DNA of 7,283 nucleotides from Alphaproteobacteria bacterium (lineage in GTDB: Bacteria; Pseudomonadota; Alphaproteobacteria; Reyranellales; Reyranellaceae): the NCBI GenBank assembly GCA_013290035.1, contig JABCYT010000156.1, positions 1-7,283 on the forward strand, read 5' to 3'. The notes under the pieces were generated by a model. It did not search any database and was not told the DNA's origin. It saw only the letters and a list, made by a program, of their open reading frames with translations. This document shows, piece after piece, positions 1 through 6,085 of this stretch. Positions within the stretch are counted from its first letter, which is position 1; every line of letters starts with the position of its first letter. Made by a program: the position numbers and the translations under genes.

Positions 1-637
1 TCATGCGGCGCACGAACTTGATGCGCCACTCCGACAGGGTGACCGAGAACACGATGTAGGCGGCAATGACGGCGAGCGTCACCGCCGAGAACCGCCAGTC
101 GTAGAGGCGCCACAGGATGGCGCCCACCAGGGCGATCTCGAGCAGGGTCGGCAGGATGTTGAAGGTCGTGAAGCGGATCAGGAACTCCATGCCCGTCGTG
201 CCGCGCTCGATGACGCGGCTCAGCCCGCCGGTCTGGCGCTCGAGATGGAAGCGCAGCGAGAGCGCATGAAGATGGCCGAAGACTTCCAGGGCGAGGTTGC
301 GGATCGCGCGCTGCGAGACCGGCGCGAACACGGCATCGCGGATTTCGCCCACCGCCTGCGCCAGCACCCGCGCCGCGCCGTAGGCCAGAATAAGGACGAT
401 CGGCACCGCCACGGCCTGCGCCGCCGCCGTGCCCAGGGCGTCGACGGTCTGCTTGTAGAGGATCGGGACGTAGACGTTGATGAGCTTGGCCAGGATCAGC
501 AGCGCCAGGGCGATGACGACACGGGTGCGCAGGCCCGTCTCACCCTTTGGCCACAAATGCCGGGCAAGAACGCCCAGAACCGCCCAGGTGCGCGCCAGGC
601 TGAGCTTCGGAACGCGATCGTTGGCGGGAGGCGACAT
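1..637 (-). CDS. ATM1/HMT1-type ABC exporter, transmembrane domain (partial, C-terminus cut by left edge)
   Basis: This is the N-terminal 212 residues of an ABC half-transporter of the ATM1 family (permease fused to ATPase). In bacteria these inner-membrane exporters are thought to move glutathione-linked sulfur or metal conjugates out of the cytoplasm. The reading frame is open to base 1, so the rest of the membrane domain and the whole nucleotide-binding domain lie outside the window. Hydrophobic segments fall near residues 40-60, 76-97, 160-177 and 184-203. Family-typical blocks are RDAVFAPVSQRAIR (100-113), the FHLERQTGGLSRVIERGT stretch (130-147), FNILPTLLEIAL (159-170) and the SEWRIKF motif (202-208). 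The ATG at 637 is the first start in frame ahead of this homology. Its ribosome site is weak: the nearest candidate, AAGG, lies about 12 bases upstream inside a palindrome. The gene diverges from the DUF3108 gene. Family assignment is firm, but the substrate is not known. Confidence 0.9.
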   Translation of the reverse strand, partial: MSPPANDRVPKLSLARTWAVLGVLARHLWPKGETGLRTRVVIALALLILAKLINVYVPILYKQTVDALGTAAAQAVAVPIVLILAYGAARVLAQAVGEIRDAVFAPVSQRAIRNLALEVFGHLHALSLRFHLERQTGGLSRVIERGTTGMEFLIRFTTFNILPTLLEIALVGAILWRLYDWRFSAVTLAVIAAYIVFSVTLSEWRIKFVRRM

Positions 638-640
638 GGA

Positions 641-657
641 CGAAAAGGGCCTTTTCG
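641..657. promoter_or_regulatory. 17-bp palindrome in the divergent intergenic region
   Basis: CGAAAAGG and CCTTTTCG form perfect 8-bp arms around one central G. The palindrome starts 3 bases upstream of the ABC exporter start codon, inside its probable 5' leader, and about 86 bases upstream of the DUF3108 start. It could be an operator for a dimeric repressor, or an RNA hairpin controlling exporter translation, because the only AAGG-like ribosome site of that gene is inside it. Both roles are inference. A chance palindrome is possible. Confidence 0.35.
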
Positions 658-743
658 GGCGCGCAAGTTCGGTGGCGAAGGGAGCGAGGGCCTTCTATCG
701 TGCCGGCAAGGCCGAAGTAAGCCCCCCTTTTGGAAGGGATTTC

Positions 744-1568
744 ATGAGTTTTCGTAGGGCCTTCAGTGCTTTTGCCGTGAGCCTGGCCGTGCCGACGGTG
801 GCGCTGGCCCAGGACGCACGGCAGATCGAGCTCGGCTACGAGATCACCATCGCGGGCATCTCGGGCTTTCGCATCGACGTCACGGCCCGCCTCAACGGCG
901 CAACCTACGACGTCGAAAGCAACACCTATAAGGTGGGAACCTTGAAGGCCATGACCATGAACTATGTCGGCCGCAACCGGGCGTGGGGCGGCTTCTCGCC
1001 CCAGGGCGCCCGGCCGGCCGCGGGATCGCTGTCCATCATGGTGGGCGACACGCCGCGCACCTGGCTCGCCCAGTACGGTGCCAGCGGCTTTCTGCAGGAG
1101 ACCTATACGCCGGTCTGGAAACCCACGCCGCAGCAGGCGATCCCCGAGGCCGACAAGCAGGGCTCGCTCGACCCCTTGTCGGCGGCGCTGAGCGTCGGCC
1201 TGGCCGGCGACGCCGCCTGCGACAAGCCGGTGCGGACCAACGACGGCAAGCGCCGCATCGATATCATCTTCCGCAAGATCGGCATGGAGCCCGCCGCCGC
1301 CACCGGCATCGTGGGCGCACAGGGCGATGTGCTGGTCTGCGAGATGTACACCAAGCGCGTGTCGGGCGAGTTCGACGAGGCGCCGAAGGAAGCCGAGACC
1401 GAACGCGAGCGGCCGATCAAGATCTGGCTGGCGCATTTCGACCAGACCCAGATCCGCTATCCGGGCAAGCTCGAAGCGCGCACCCTGTTCGCGACGATTC
1501 GCGGCAAGATCCTGTACTTCCGCGAGCGTCCGCTGACGCAGGAAGAGAGTCAGGCGATGCGGCATTAG
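744..1568 (+). CDS. DUF3108 family secreted protein
   Basis: A 274-residue protein of the DUF3108 family, which is widespread in Proteobacteria and has no agreed molecular function. Residues 1-22 form a Sec signal peptide (positively charged start, hydrophobic core, ALA|Q cleavage site), so the mature protein should be periplasmic. Family-like features are the opening beta-rich stretch ELGYEITIAGISGFRI (29-44), a DPLSAAL block (143-149) and a C-terminal run IKIWLAHFD (225-233) before the last strands. Two cysteines, C159 and C199, could form a disulfide. The frame is open upstream to 477, but the ATG at 744 is chosen because it has a ribosome site (GGAAGGGA, 732-739) and places the signal peptide at the N-terminus. 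The upstream extension would also overlap the exporter gene. The gene diverges from the exporter and converges with scpA. Confidence 0.82.
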   Translation: MSFRRAFSAFAVSLAVPTVALAQDARQIELGYEITIAGISGFRIDVTARLNGATYDVESNTYKVGTLKAMTMNYVGRNRAWGGFSPQGARPAAGSLSIMVGDTPRTWLAQYGASGFLQETYTPVWKPTPQQAIPEADKQGSLDPLSAALSVGLAGDAACDKPVRTNDGKRRIDIIFRKIGMEPAAATGIVGAQGDVLVCEMYTKRVSGEFDEAPKEAETERERPIKIWLAHFDQTQIRYPGKLEARTLFATIRGKILYFRERPLTQEESQAMRH

Positions 1569-1571
1569 GCT

Positions 1572-1609
1572 GTCGACGGGCGTGGGCATGGTCGACGGGC
1601 ATACGCCAC
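1572..1609 (+). repeat. Short imperfect direct repeat, 19-bp period
   Basis: GTCGACGGGC occurs at 1572-1581 and again at 1591-1600. The two copies are 19 bases apart, just after the DUF3108 stop codon. The second halves of the two 19-bp units match poorly. No function is evident, and it may be a decayed small duplication. Confidence 0.45.
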
Positions 1610-1637
1610 AACATTGCTCAGTTCTGTCAAGCCTCTT

Positions 1638-1717
1638 GCTGGGGGCGCGCGACTCCAGTCGCGCGTCTTTGCTGATTAACGAAGAAGATCGCGCCACTGG
1701 AGTGGCGCGCCCCCAGC
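1638..1717. repeat. REP/BIME-like paired-hairpin element, family 1, copy 1
   Basis: An 80-bp element made of two 28-bp units in opposite orientation around a 24-bp AT-richer linker (1666-1689). The left unit is GCTGGGGG followed by a hairpin with stem CGCGCGACT/AGTCGCGCG (1646-1665). The right unit is the inverted copy, with stem CGCGCCACT/AGTGGCGCG (1690-1709) followed by CCCCCAGC. The two hairpins differ at two paired stem positions, and the change keeps the pair (G-C for C-G). The same element recurs at 5953-6027. It lies between the convergent DUF3108 and scpA genes, and its last base touches the scpA stop codon. The layout (guanine-rich foot plus hairpin, in inverted pairs) resembles REP/BIME elements mobilised by RAYT transposases. 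It may also end transcription from both sides, although it has no U-tract. Confidence 0.88.
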
Positions 1718-3874
1718 CTAAGCCGCGCGCTTGTGGCTGCGTTGGCGGAGGATGGAGAGGATCTCGGCGGCGGCGGCCGGGATGTTGGTGCCGGGGCCGT
1801 AGAGCGCGGCGACGCCGGCCTTTTTCAGGAAGTCGTAGTCCTGGGCGGGGATGACGCCGCCGACCACGACTAAGACTTCCGAACCGCCCTGCTTAGCGAG
1901 TTCCTCGATCAACTGCGGCACCAGGGTCTTGTGGCCTGCCGCCTGGCTCGACACGCCGATCACATGCACGTCGTTCTCGATCGCCGCGCGCGCCGCTTCG
2001 GCCGGCGTCTGGAACAGCGGGCCGATGTCGACGTCGAAGCCCAAGTCGGCGAAGGCGGTGGCGATCACCTTGGCGCCGCGGTCGTGGCCGTCCTGGCCCA
2101 TCTTCACGACCATCAGACGCGGCCGGCGGCCCTCTTCCTCGGCGAAAGCGGCGATATCGGTGCGGATGCGGTCGAGGCCCTGATCGCCCTCCCATTCGCC
2201 GGCATAGACGCCGGAGATCGAGCGAATGGTGGCCTGGTAGCGGCCATAGACGCCTTCCAGCGCCGAGGAGATCTCGCCCACCGTCGCCCGCGCGCGCGTC
2301 GCCTCGATCGAAAGGGCCAAAAGATTGCCGGTGCCGTTGCGCGCGGCCTCGCCCAGCGCCTTCAGCGCCGCCACGCATTTAGCCTCGTCGCGACTCTGGC
2401 GGATCCTGGCCAGCCGCGCGACCTGCGATTCGCGCACGACGTCGTTGTCGATGTCCAGGACCTCGACGGTGGTGGCGTCCTTGGGCTGGAACTTGTTCAC
2501 GCCCACGATCACTTCCTCACCGCGGTCGATCCTGGCCTGGCGGCGCGCCGAGGCCTCCTCGATGCGCATCTTGGGCATGCCGGCCTCGACCGCCTTGGTC
2601 ATGCCGCCCAGCGCCTCGACCTCGGCGATCAGCTTGCGCGCTTCGGTGATCATGCTGTTGGTGAGCGATTCGACGTAATAGCTGCCGGCCAGCGGATCGA
2701 CCGTCCGGGTGACGCCGGTCTCGTGCTGCAGGATGAGCTGCGTGTTGCGCGCGATGCGCGAGGAGGCGGGCGTCGGCAGCGCGATCGCCTCGTCGAACGA
2801 ATTGGTGTGCAGCGACTGCGTGCCGCCCAGCACCGCCGCCATCGCCTCGTAGGCGGTGCGGATCACGTTGTTGTAGGGATCCTGCTCGGTGAGCGACACG
2901 CCCGAAGTCTGGCAGTGGGTGCGCAGCGACAGCGAATCGGCCTTCTTGGGCTCGAACGGCCGGATGAGCTCGGCCCACAGGAAGCGCGCGGCGCGGAGCT
3001 TGGCCACTTCCATGAAGAAGTTCATGCCGATGCAGAAGAAGAACGACAGGCGCGGCGCGAAGGCGTCGATGTCGAGACCCTTGGCGCGGGCGGCGCGCAC
3101 ATATTCGAGCCCATCCGCAAGAGTAAATGCCAACTCCTGAACAAGCGTCGAGCCCGCCTCCTGCATGTGATAGCCGGAGATCGAGATCGAGTTGAACTTG
3201 GGCATGTGGTGCGCGGTGTGCTCGATGATGTCGGCCACGATGCGCATCGAGGGTCCGGGCGGATAGATGTAGGTATTGCGGACCATGAACTCTTTTAGAA
3301 TGTCGTTCTGGATCGTGCCCGAGAGCTTGGCCTGCGGCACGCCCTGCTCTTCCGCCGCCACGATGTAGCCCGCCAGCACCGGCAGCACGGCGCCGTTCAT
3401 GGTCATCGACACGCTCATCTTGTCGAGCGGGATGCCGTCGAACAGGATCTTCATGTCCTCGACGGAATCGATCGCCACGCCCGCCTTGCCGACGTCGCCC
3501 ACGACCCGCGGATGATCGGAATCGTAGCCGCGATGGGTGGCGAGATCGAACGCCACCGACAGGCCCATCTGGCCGGCCGCGAGATTGGCGCGATAGAACT
3601 TGTTGCTCTCCTCGGCGGTCGAGAAGCCGGCATACTGGCGCACCGTCCACGGGCGGCCGGTATACATGGTGGCCTTCGGCCCGCGCGTGAACGGCGGGAA
3701 GCCCGGCAGCGAGCCCAAGGTCTCGAGCGTCTCGAGATCGGCCGCGCTGTAGAGCGGCTTCACGACGATGCCCTCGGGCGTCGTCCAGTCGAGCGACGAC
3801 AGCGGCTTGTCGCGCAGCTCCTTGGCGGCAGCCTTTTCCCAGTCGGCCAGGGTCTTCTTCGGAAAGTCAGCCAT
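1718..3874 (-). CDS. scpA: Methylmalonyl-CoA mutase, full-length catalytic subunit
   Basis: A 718-residue adenosylcobalamin-dependent cytoplasmic enzyme that interconverts (R)-methylmalonyl-CoA and succinyl-CoA. It is the last step of propionyl-CoA assimilation. The N-terminal substrate barrel carries [12 protein letters not shown] (73-84) with R79 and Y81, R199 in [10 protein letters not shown], and Y235-H236 in [12 protein letters not shown]. These align at a constant offset of 8 with R87, Y89, R207, Y243 and H244 of the Propionibacterium enzyme. The tyrosine and arginine favour methylmalonyl-CoA over isobutyryl-CoA mutase. The C-terminal B12 domain has DGHDRG (595-600) with the cobalt-ligand H597, then GVSS (640-643) and VVVGGV (669-674). 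The length fits a complete catalytic chain. No small mutase subunit or MeaB chaperone gene lies in the window. The ATG at 3874 lacks a clear Shine-Dalgarno. phaZ is upstream on the same strand, separated by a repeat-filled gap. Confidence 0.97.
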   Translation of the reverse strand: MADFPKKTLADWEKAAAKELRDKPLSSLDWTTPEGIVVKPLYSAADLETLETLGSLPGFPPFTRGPKATMYTGRPWTVRQYAGFSTAEESNKFYRANLAAGQMGLSVAFDLATHRGYDSDHPRVVGDVGKAGVAIDSVEDMKILFDGIPLDKMSVSMTMNGAVLPVLAGYIVAAEEQGVPQAKLSGTIQNDILKEFMVRNTYIYPPGPSMRIVADIIEHTAHHMPKFNSISISGYHMQEAGSTLVQELAFTLADGLEYVRAARAKGLDIDAFAPRLSFFFCIGMNFFMEVAKLRAARFLWAELIRPFEPKKADSLSLRTHCQTSGVSLTEQDPYNNVIRTAYEAMAAVLGGTQSLHTNSFDEAIALPTPASSRIARNTQLILQHETGVTRTVDPLAGSYYVESLTNSMITEARKLIAEVEALGGMTKAVEAGMPKMRIEEASARRQARIDRGEEVIVGVNKFQPKDATTVEVLDIDNDVVRESQVARLARIRQSRDEAKCVAALKALGEAARNGTGNLLALSIEATRARATVGEISSALEGVYGRYQATIRSISGVYAGEWEGDQGLDRIRTDIAAFAEEEGRRPRLMVVKMGQDGHDRGAKVIATAFADLGFDVDIGPLFQTPAEAARAAIENDVHVIGVSSQAAGHKTLVPQLIEELAKQGGSEVLVVVGGVIPAQDYDFLKKAGVAALYGPGTNIPAAAAEILSILRQRSHKRAA

Positions 3875-3879
3875 GATGA

Positions 3880-3885
3880 ATTATG
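3880..3885 (-). promoter_or_regulatory. Possible -10 element for a leaderless scpA transcript
   Basis: On the minus strand, CATAAT (5 of 6 matches to TATAAT) lies 5 bases before the scpA ATG, within an AT-rich patch that stands out from the GC-rich surroundings. A start site at normal distance would fall at or next to the ATG, which would explain the missing Shine-Dalgarno. No good -35 box is visible at 17 bases spacing (GGCAAA), so this is only a weak proposal. Confidence 0.25.
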
Positions 3886-3908
3886 TAACGCAAAGGGGCC
3901 GTTTTGCC

Positions 3909-4023
3909 CACCCTTCGAGACGGGCGCTTCGCGCCCTCCTAAAGGTGAGGTGGTGCGGATTCCGCGTAGAACAATGGCACCTCATGCTGAGGAGCATCGC
4001 GTAGCGATGCGTCTCGAAGCATG
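3909..4023. repeat. REP/BIME-like paired-hairpin element, family 2
   Basis: Two inverted units fill most of the phaZ-scpA gap. Unit B (3980-4023, plus strand) starts CCTCATGCTGAGGAG, then has the hairpin GCATCGC-GTA-GCGATGC (3994-4010), then GTCTCGAAGCATG. Unit A (3909-3950) is the same design on the minus strand: CCTCACCTTTAGGAG, hairpin GGGCGC-GAA-GCGCCC, then GTCTCGAAGGGTG. In each unit a second, outer stem can form (CATGCT with AGCATG in B; CACC with GGGTG, roughly, in A). The inner stems differ in sequence but stay paired, while GGAG and GTCTCGAA are constant. This conserved-structure pattern is that of an interspersed REP-like repeat. It is unrelated in sequence to the family at 1638 and 5953. 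I recall similar CCTCA...GTCTCGAA repeats in Hyphomicrobiales, but could not search for them. Confidence 0.8.
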
Positions 4024-4045
4024 CGCCACAGACTCGGCGGGAGAG

Positions 4046-5257
4046 CTACTCGTTGGCGAGGATCGTGTTTCGCACTAGGGGATAGATCTGGCTGGCCCAC
4101 CGCCTGCCGCTGAACACGCCGTAATGGCCGACGCCGGCCTGCATGTAGTGCTTCTTTCGATACGGGCGCAGGCTGGTGCAGAGATCGTGCGCGGCCACGG
4201 TCTGGCCGATGGCGCAGATGTCGTCGCGCTCGCCCTCGACCGTGAACAAGGCGGTGCGGCGGATCGCCTTGGGGTTCACGCGACGGCCGCGCCAGTCGAG
4301 CGCGCCCCGGGCCAGAAGATGGTCCTGGAAGACCCACTGCACCGTCTCGAGATAGAACTCCGCCGTCATGTCGAGGACAGCGAAATACTCGTCGTAGAAC
4401 GCCTTGATGGTATTGGCCTGCTCGTGCTCGCCCGCGGCCATCGCCTTGTAGAGGTCGACCTGCGCCTTGATGTGGCGCTCGGCGTTCATGCTCATGAAGG
4501 CGGTGAGCTGCAGGAAGCCGGGATAGACGCGCCGCGTGGCGCCGGGATAGCGCAGCGGCACATGGGCGATCAGGTTGCGCTCGAACCAGCCGATCGACTT
4601 GCCGGTGGCGAGCTCGTTCACCTTGGTGGGATGAACCCGCGCATCGATCGGGCCGGCCATCAAGGTCAGGCTCTTGGGCTGGGCGGGATGGTCGTCCTCG
4701 GCCATCAGGGCGGCGGCGGCCAGCGCCTGCACGCAGGGCTGGCAGACGGCGATCACGTGCGCCCCCTCGCCCATCGCTTCGAGGAAGGTGATGAGGTGCT
4801 CGACATATTCGTCGAAGCCGAAGCGGCCGTGCCAGATGCCGACATCGCGCGCATTGGCCCAGTCGGTGACGTGCACGTCGTGCTCGGGGAGGAGCACGCG
4901 CACCGTGTCGCGCAGCAGGGTGGCGAAATGGCCAGAGAGCGGCGCCACCAGCAGCACGCGGGGCTGCGGCGGGGCGCCTTCCTTGACGAAGCGCAGCAGG
5001 GTGCCGAAGGGGGTGGCAAAGACCTCCTCCTCGCGCACCGGGACCGTGCGGTTGCCGCTCTTGATCTCGCCGATGCCGAAGGACGGCCGGCGATGGGTGA
5101 GCGTGGCCCGGCTCAGCATCTCGCAGAACGCCCCGGCCGCCCGCCAGCTGTCGAGCGACGCGCAGCCGCCCCCCGCCAGGGTCTGTCCGGCCGCCGTCGC
5201 CCAAGCCCGGGCCGGCAGCATCAGGTCGGCGGCGGTCTGGTAAAGCGCATACAGCAT
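4046..5257 (-). CDS. phaZ: Intracellular polyhydroxyalkanoate (PHB) depolymerase
   Basis: A 403-residue cytoplasmic depolymerase that attacks the amorphous polyester of native PHA granules, releasing hydroxyacyl units during carbon mobilisation. It has no signal peptide. The N-terminus MLYALYQTAADLMLPARAWA is typical of the family. The alpha/beta-hydrolase core carries VCQPC (171-175) with a cysteine nucleophile, C172, in place of the lipase-box serine. D345 in EGERDD and H378 in VGHYGVF complete the triad. Their spacings (173 and 33) nearly equal those of C183-D355-H388 in Ralstonia eutropha PhaZa1 (172 and 33). The C-terminal half matches the PHB_depo_C domain. The frame is open to 5326, with alternative ATGs at 5296 and 5284. 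I chose 5257 because it gives the usual length and start, although no strong ribosome site is seen. The gene is head to head with the GST gene. The triad rules out a PHA synthase. Confidence 0.94.
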   Translation of the reverse strand: MLYALYQTAADLMLPARAWATAAGQTLAGGGCASLDSWRAAGAFCEMLSRATLTHRRPSFGIGEIKSGNRTVPVREEEVFATPFGTLLRFVKEGAPPQPRVLLVAPLSGHFATLLRDTVRVLLPEHDVHVTDWANARDVGIWHGRFGFDEYVEHLITFLEAMGEGAHVIAVCQPCVQALAAAALMAEDDHPAQPKSLTLMAGPIDARVHPTKVNELATGKSIGWFERNLIAHVPLRYPGATRRVYPGFLQLTAFMSMNAERHIKAQVDLYKAMAAGEHEQANTIKAFYDEYFAVLDMTAEFYLETVQWVFQDHLLARGALDWRGRRVNPKAIRRTALFTVEGERDDICAIGQTVAAHDLCTSLRPYRKKHYMQAGVGHYGVFSGRRWASQIYPLVRNTILANE

Positions 5258-5294
5258 AGACGGCGACCGGCTCGGAAATTGCATCCCAGGCGTC

Positions 5295-5951
5295 ATGGCC
5301 GAGGCTTCGCTCACCATCAGTAGCAAGAACTATTCCTCTTGGTCGCTCCGCGGATTTCTGCTCTGCCGGATGGCGGGGCTGGCGTTCGCAGAGCGGGTGG
5401 CGCCGATCGACGATCCGGCCACAAGGGCCGAGCTTTTGCTGCTTTCGCCCTCCTTCCTCGTGCCCTGCCTGGAGCACGGCGAGGTCAAGGTCTGGGACAC
5501 GCTGGCGATCGGCGAATACCTCAACGAGATCAAGCCCGAGGCGGGCCTGTGGCCGGCCGACCCGGCGGCCCGCGCCCACTGCCGGGCGGTGTGCGGCGAG
5601 ATGCATTCGGGCTTCGCCAACCTGCGCTCGGCGCTGCCGATGAATCTCAAGGCGCGCCATCCGGGCTTCAAGGTGTGGGCGGGCGCCCAGGCCGATATCG
5701 ATCGCGTGACGGCGATCTGGCGCGACTGCCTGCAGCGCTATGGCGGGCCGTACCTGTTCGGCAAGACGGCGACCATTGCCGATGCGATGTACGCGCCGGT
5801 GTGCTCGCGCTTTGCCACCTATGACGTGAAGCTCGACCCCGCATCGGCCGGCTATCGCGACCTGATGATGAAGTTTCCGGCCATGCTCGAATGGACGCTG
5901 GCGGCAAAGAACGAGCCCGAGGAGGTGGAAGAGCTCGACGTGGAGTTTTAG
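5295..5951 (+). CDS. Glutathione S-transferase family protein
   Basis: A 218-residue soluble GST-fold protein. The N-terminal thioredoxin-like domain (about 5-80) has SSKNYSSWSLRG, where S14 or S15 could be the thiol-activating serine. It also has FLVPCLE with the cis-proline P57, and WDTLAI (67-72), whose D68-T69 take the place of the usual glutathione-binding acidic-Ser/Thr pair. The helical C-terminal domain has GKTATIADAMYAPV (156-169), with T160-x-x-D163 as the N-capping box. Members conjugate, reduce or isomerise electrophiles with glutathione, but no substrate can be read from this sequence. The ATG at 5295 is the only start compatible with the full fold. Its ribosome site is weak (AGGCG). 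The promoter must lie in, or overlap, the start of phaZ. A repeat begins one base after the stop codon. Confidence 0.9.
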   Translation: MAEASLTISSKNYSSWSLRGFLLCRMAGLAFAERVAPIDDPATRAELLLLSPSFLVPCLEHGEVKVWDTLAIGEYLNEIKPEAGLWPADPAARAHCRAVCGEMHSGFANLRSALPMNLKARHPGFKVWAGAQADIDRVTAIWRDCLQRYGGPYLFGKTATIADAMYAPVCSRFATYDVKLDPASAGYRDLMMKFPAMLEWTLAAKNEPEEVEELDVEF

Positions 5952-5952
5952 C

Positions 5953-6027
5953 GCTGGGGGCGCGCCACTCCAGTGGCGCGATTATGATTCATGAGAAGAC
6001 GCGCCACTGGAGTGGCGCGCCCCCAGC
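5953..6027. repeat. REP/BIME-like paired-hairpin element, family 1, copy 2
   Basis: A 75-bp element with the same plan as 1638-1717. Unit GCTGGGGG plus hairpin CGCGCCACT-CC-AGTGGCGCG (5953-5980), a 19-bp linker, then the exact inverted 28-bp unit (6000-6027). The two arms are perfect reverse complements, so one strand could fold either as two small hairpins or as one 28-bp stem. The linker shares a TGATT...GA(A)GAAGA core with copy 1, so the whole element is homologous, not just the arms. It begins one base after the GST stop codon and ends about 58 bases before the solute-binding protein gene. A frame read through it from 5981 upstream of that gene is not credible as coding. Confidence 0.9.
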
Positions 6028-6040
6028 AAACCCTTGCCTG

Positions 6041-6077
6041 CCCGTTCGTCCTTGCGCACAGTCGCACAACGAACGGG
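6041..6077 (+). promoter_or_regulatory. Leader hairpin overlapping the ribosome binding site of the Bug/TctC gene
   Basis: CCCGTTCGT (6041-6049) is perfectly complementary to ACGAACGGG (6069-6077). Inside the 19-base loop, TGCG (6053-6056) can pair with CGCA (6063-6066), giving a two-stem hairpin. The 3' arm ends in the GGG that opens the Shine-Dalgarno GGGAGG (6075-6080), five bases before the GTG start at 6086. In RNA this fold would tie up half of the ribosome site. It could therefore be a translational switch. At the DNA level it could instead be an operator. It is not a terminator, as there is no U-tract. Confidence 0.55.
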
Positions 6078-6085
6078 AGGAAATA

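Noticed and set aside
540..1697. 385-codon minus-strand frame opposite the DUF3108 gene
   Set aside because: Shadow frame. The plus-strand gene has a ribosome site, a signal peptide and family motifs.
1638..1717. Classical rho-independent terminator
   Set aside because: The stems are strong, but no U-run follows on either strand. A role in ending transcription is possible but not shown.
1931..3298. Long open frame on the plus strand opposite scpA (455 codons)
   Set aside because: It is a shadow of the GC-rich codon bias of scpA on the other strand. Its product is rich in R, G, A, H and D with no recognisable fold, and the mutase is unmistakable.
1718..3874. scpA as isobutyryl-CoA or ethylmalonyl-CoA mutase
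   Set aside because: Y81 and R199 match the methylmalonyl-CoA mutase pattern (Y89 and R207 in the Propionibacterium enzyme). Isobutyryl-CoA mutase has Phe and Gln there. The full 718-residue length also fits the methylmalonyl enzyme better.
4124..5323. 399-codon plus-strand frame opposite phaZ
   Set aside because: Antisense shadow. PhaZ has a full catalytic triad and family-wide similarity.
3939..5660. Long minus-strand frame across phaZ and the GST gene (573 codons)
   Set aside because: It runs through the family 2 repeat and two well-supported genes in the wrong frame, with an arginine- and proline-rich low-complexity product.
1638..6027. Repeats as a CRISPR array or IS terminal inverted repeats
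   Set aside because: There are only two dispersed copies, no regular spacers and no transposase between them. The genes between are housekeeping-type metabolic genes in normal codon usage, so a composite transposon is unlikely.
5891..6085. N-terminal extension of the Bug/TctC protein to an upstream ATG
   Set aside because: The extension would translate the GST 3' end and the repeat, and would bury the signal peptide inside the protein. The GTG at 6086 has a strong ribosome site.
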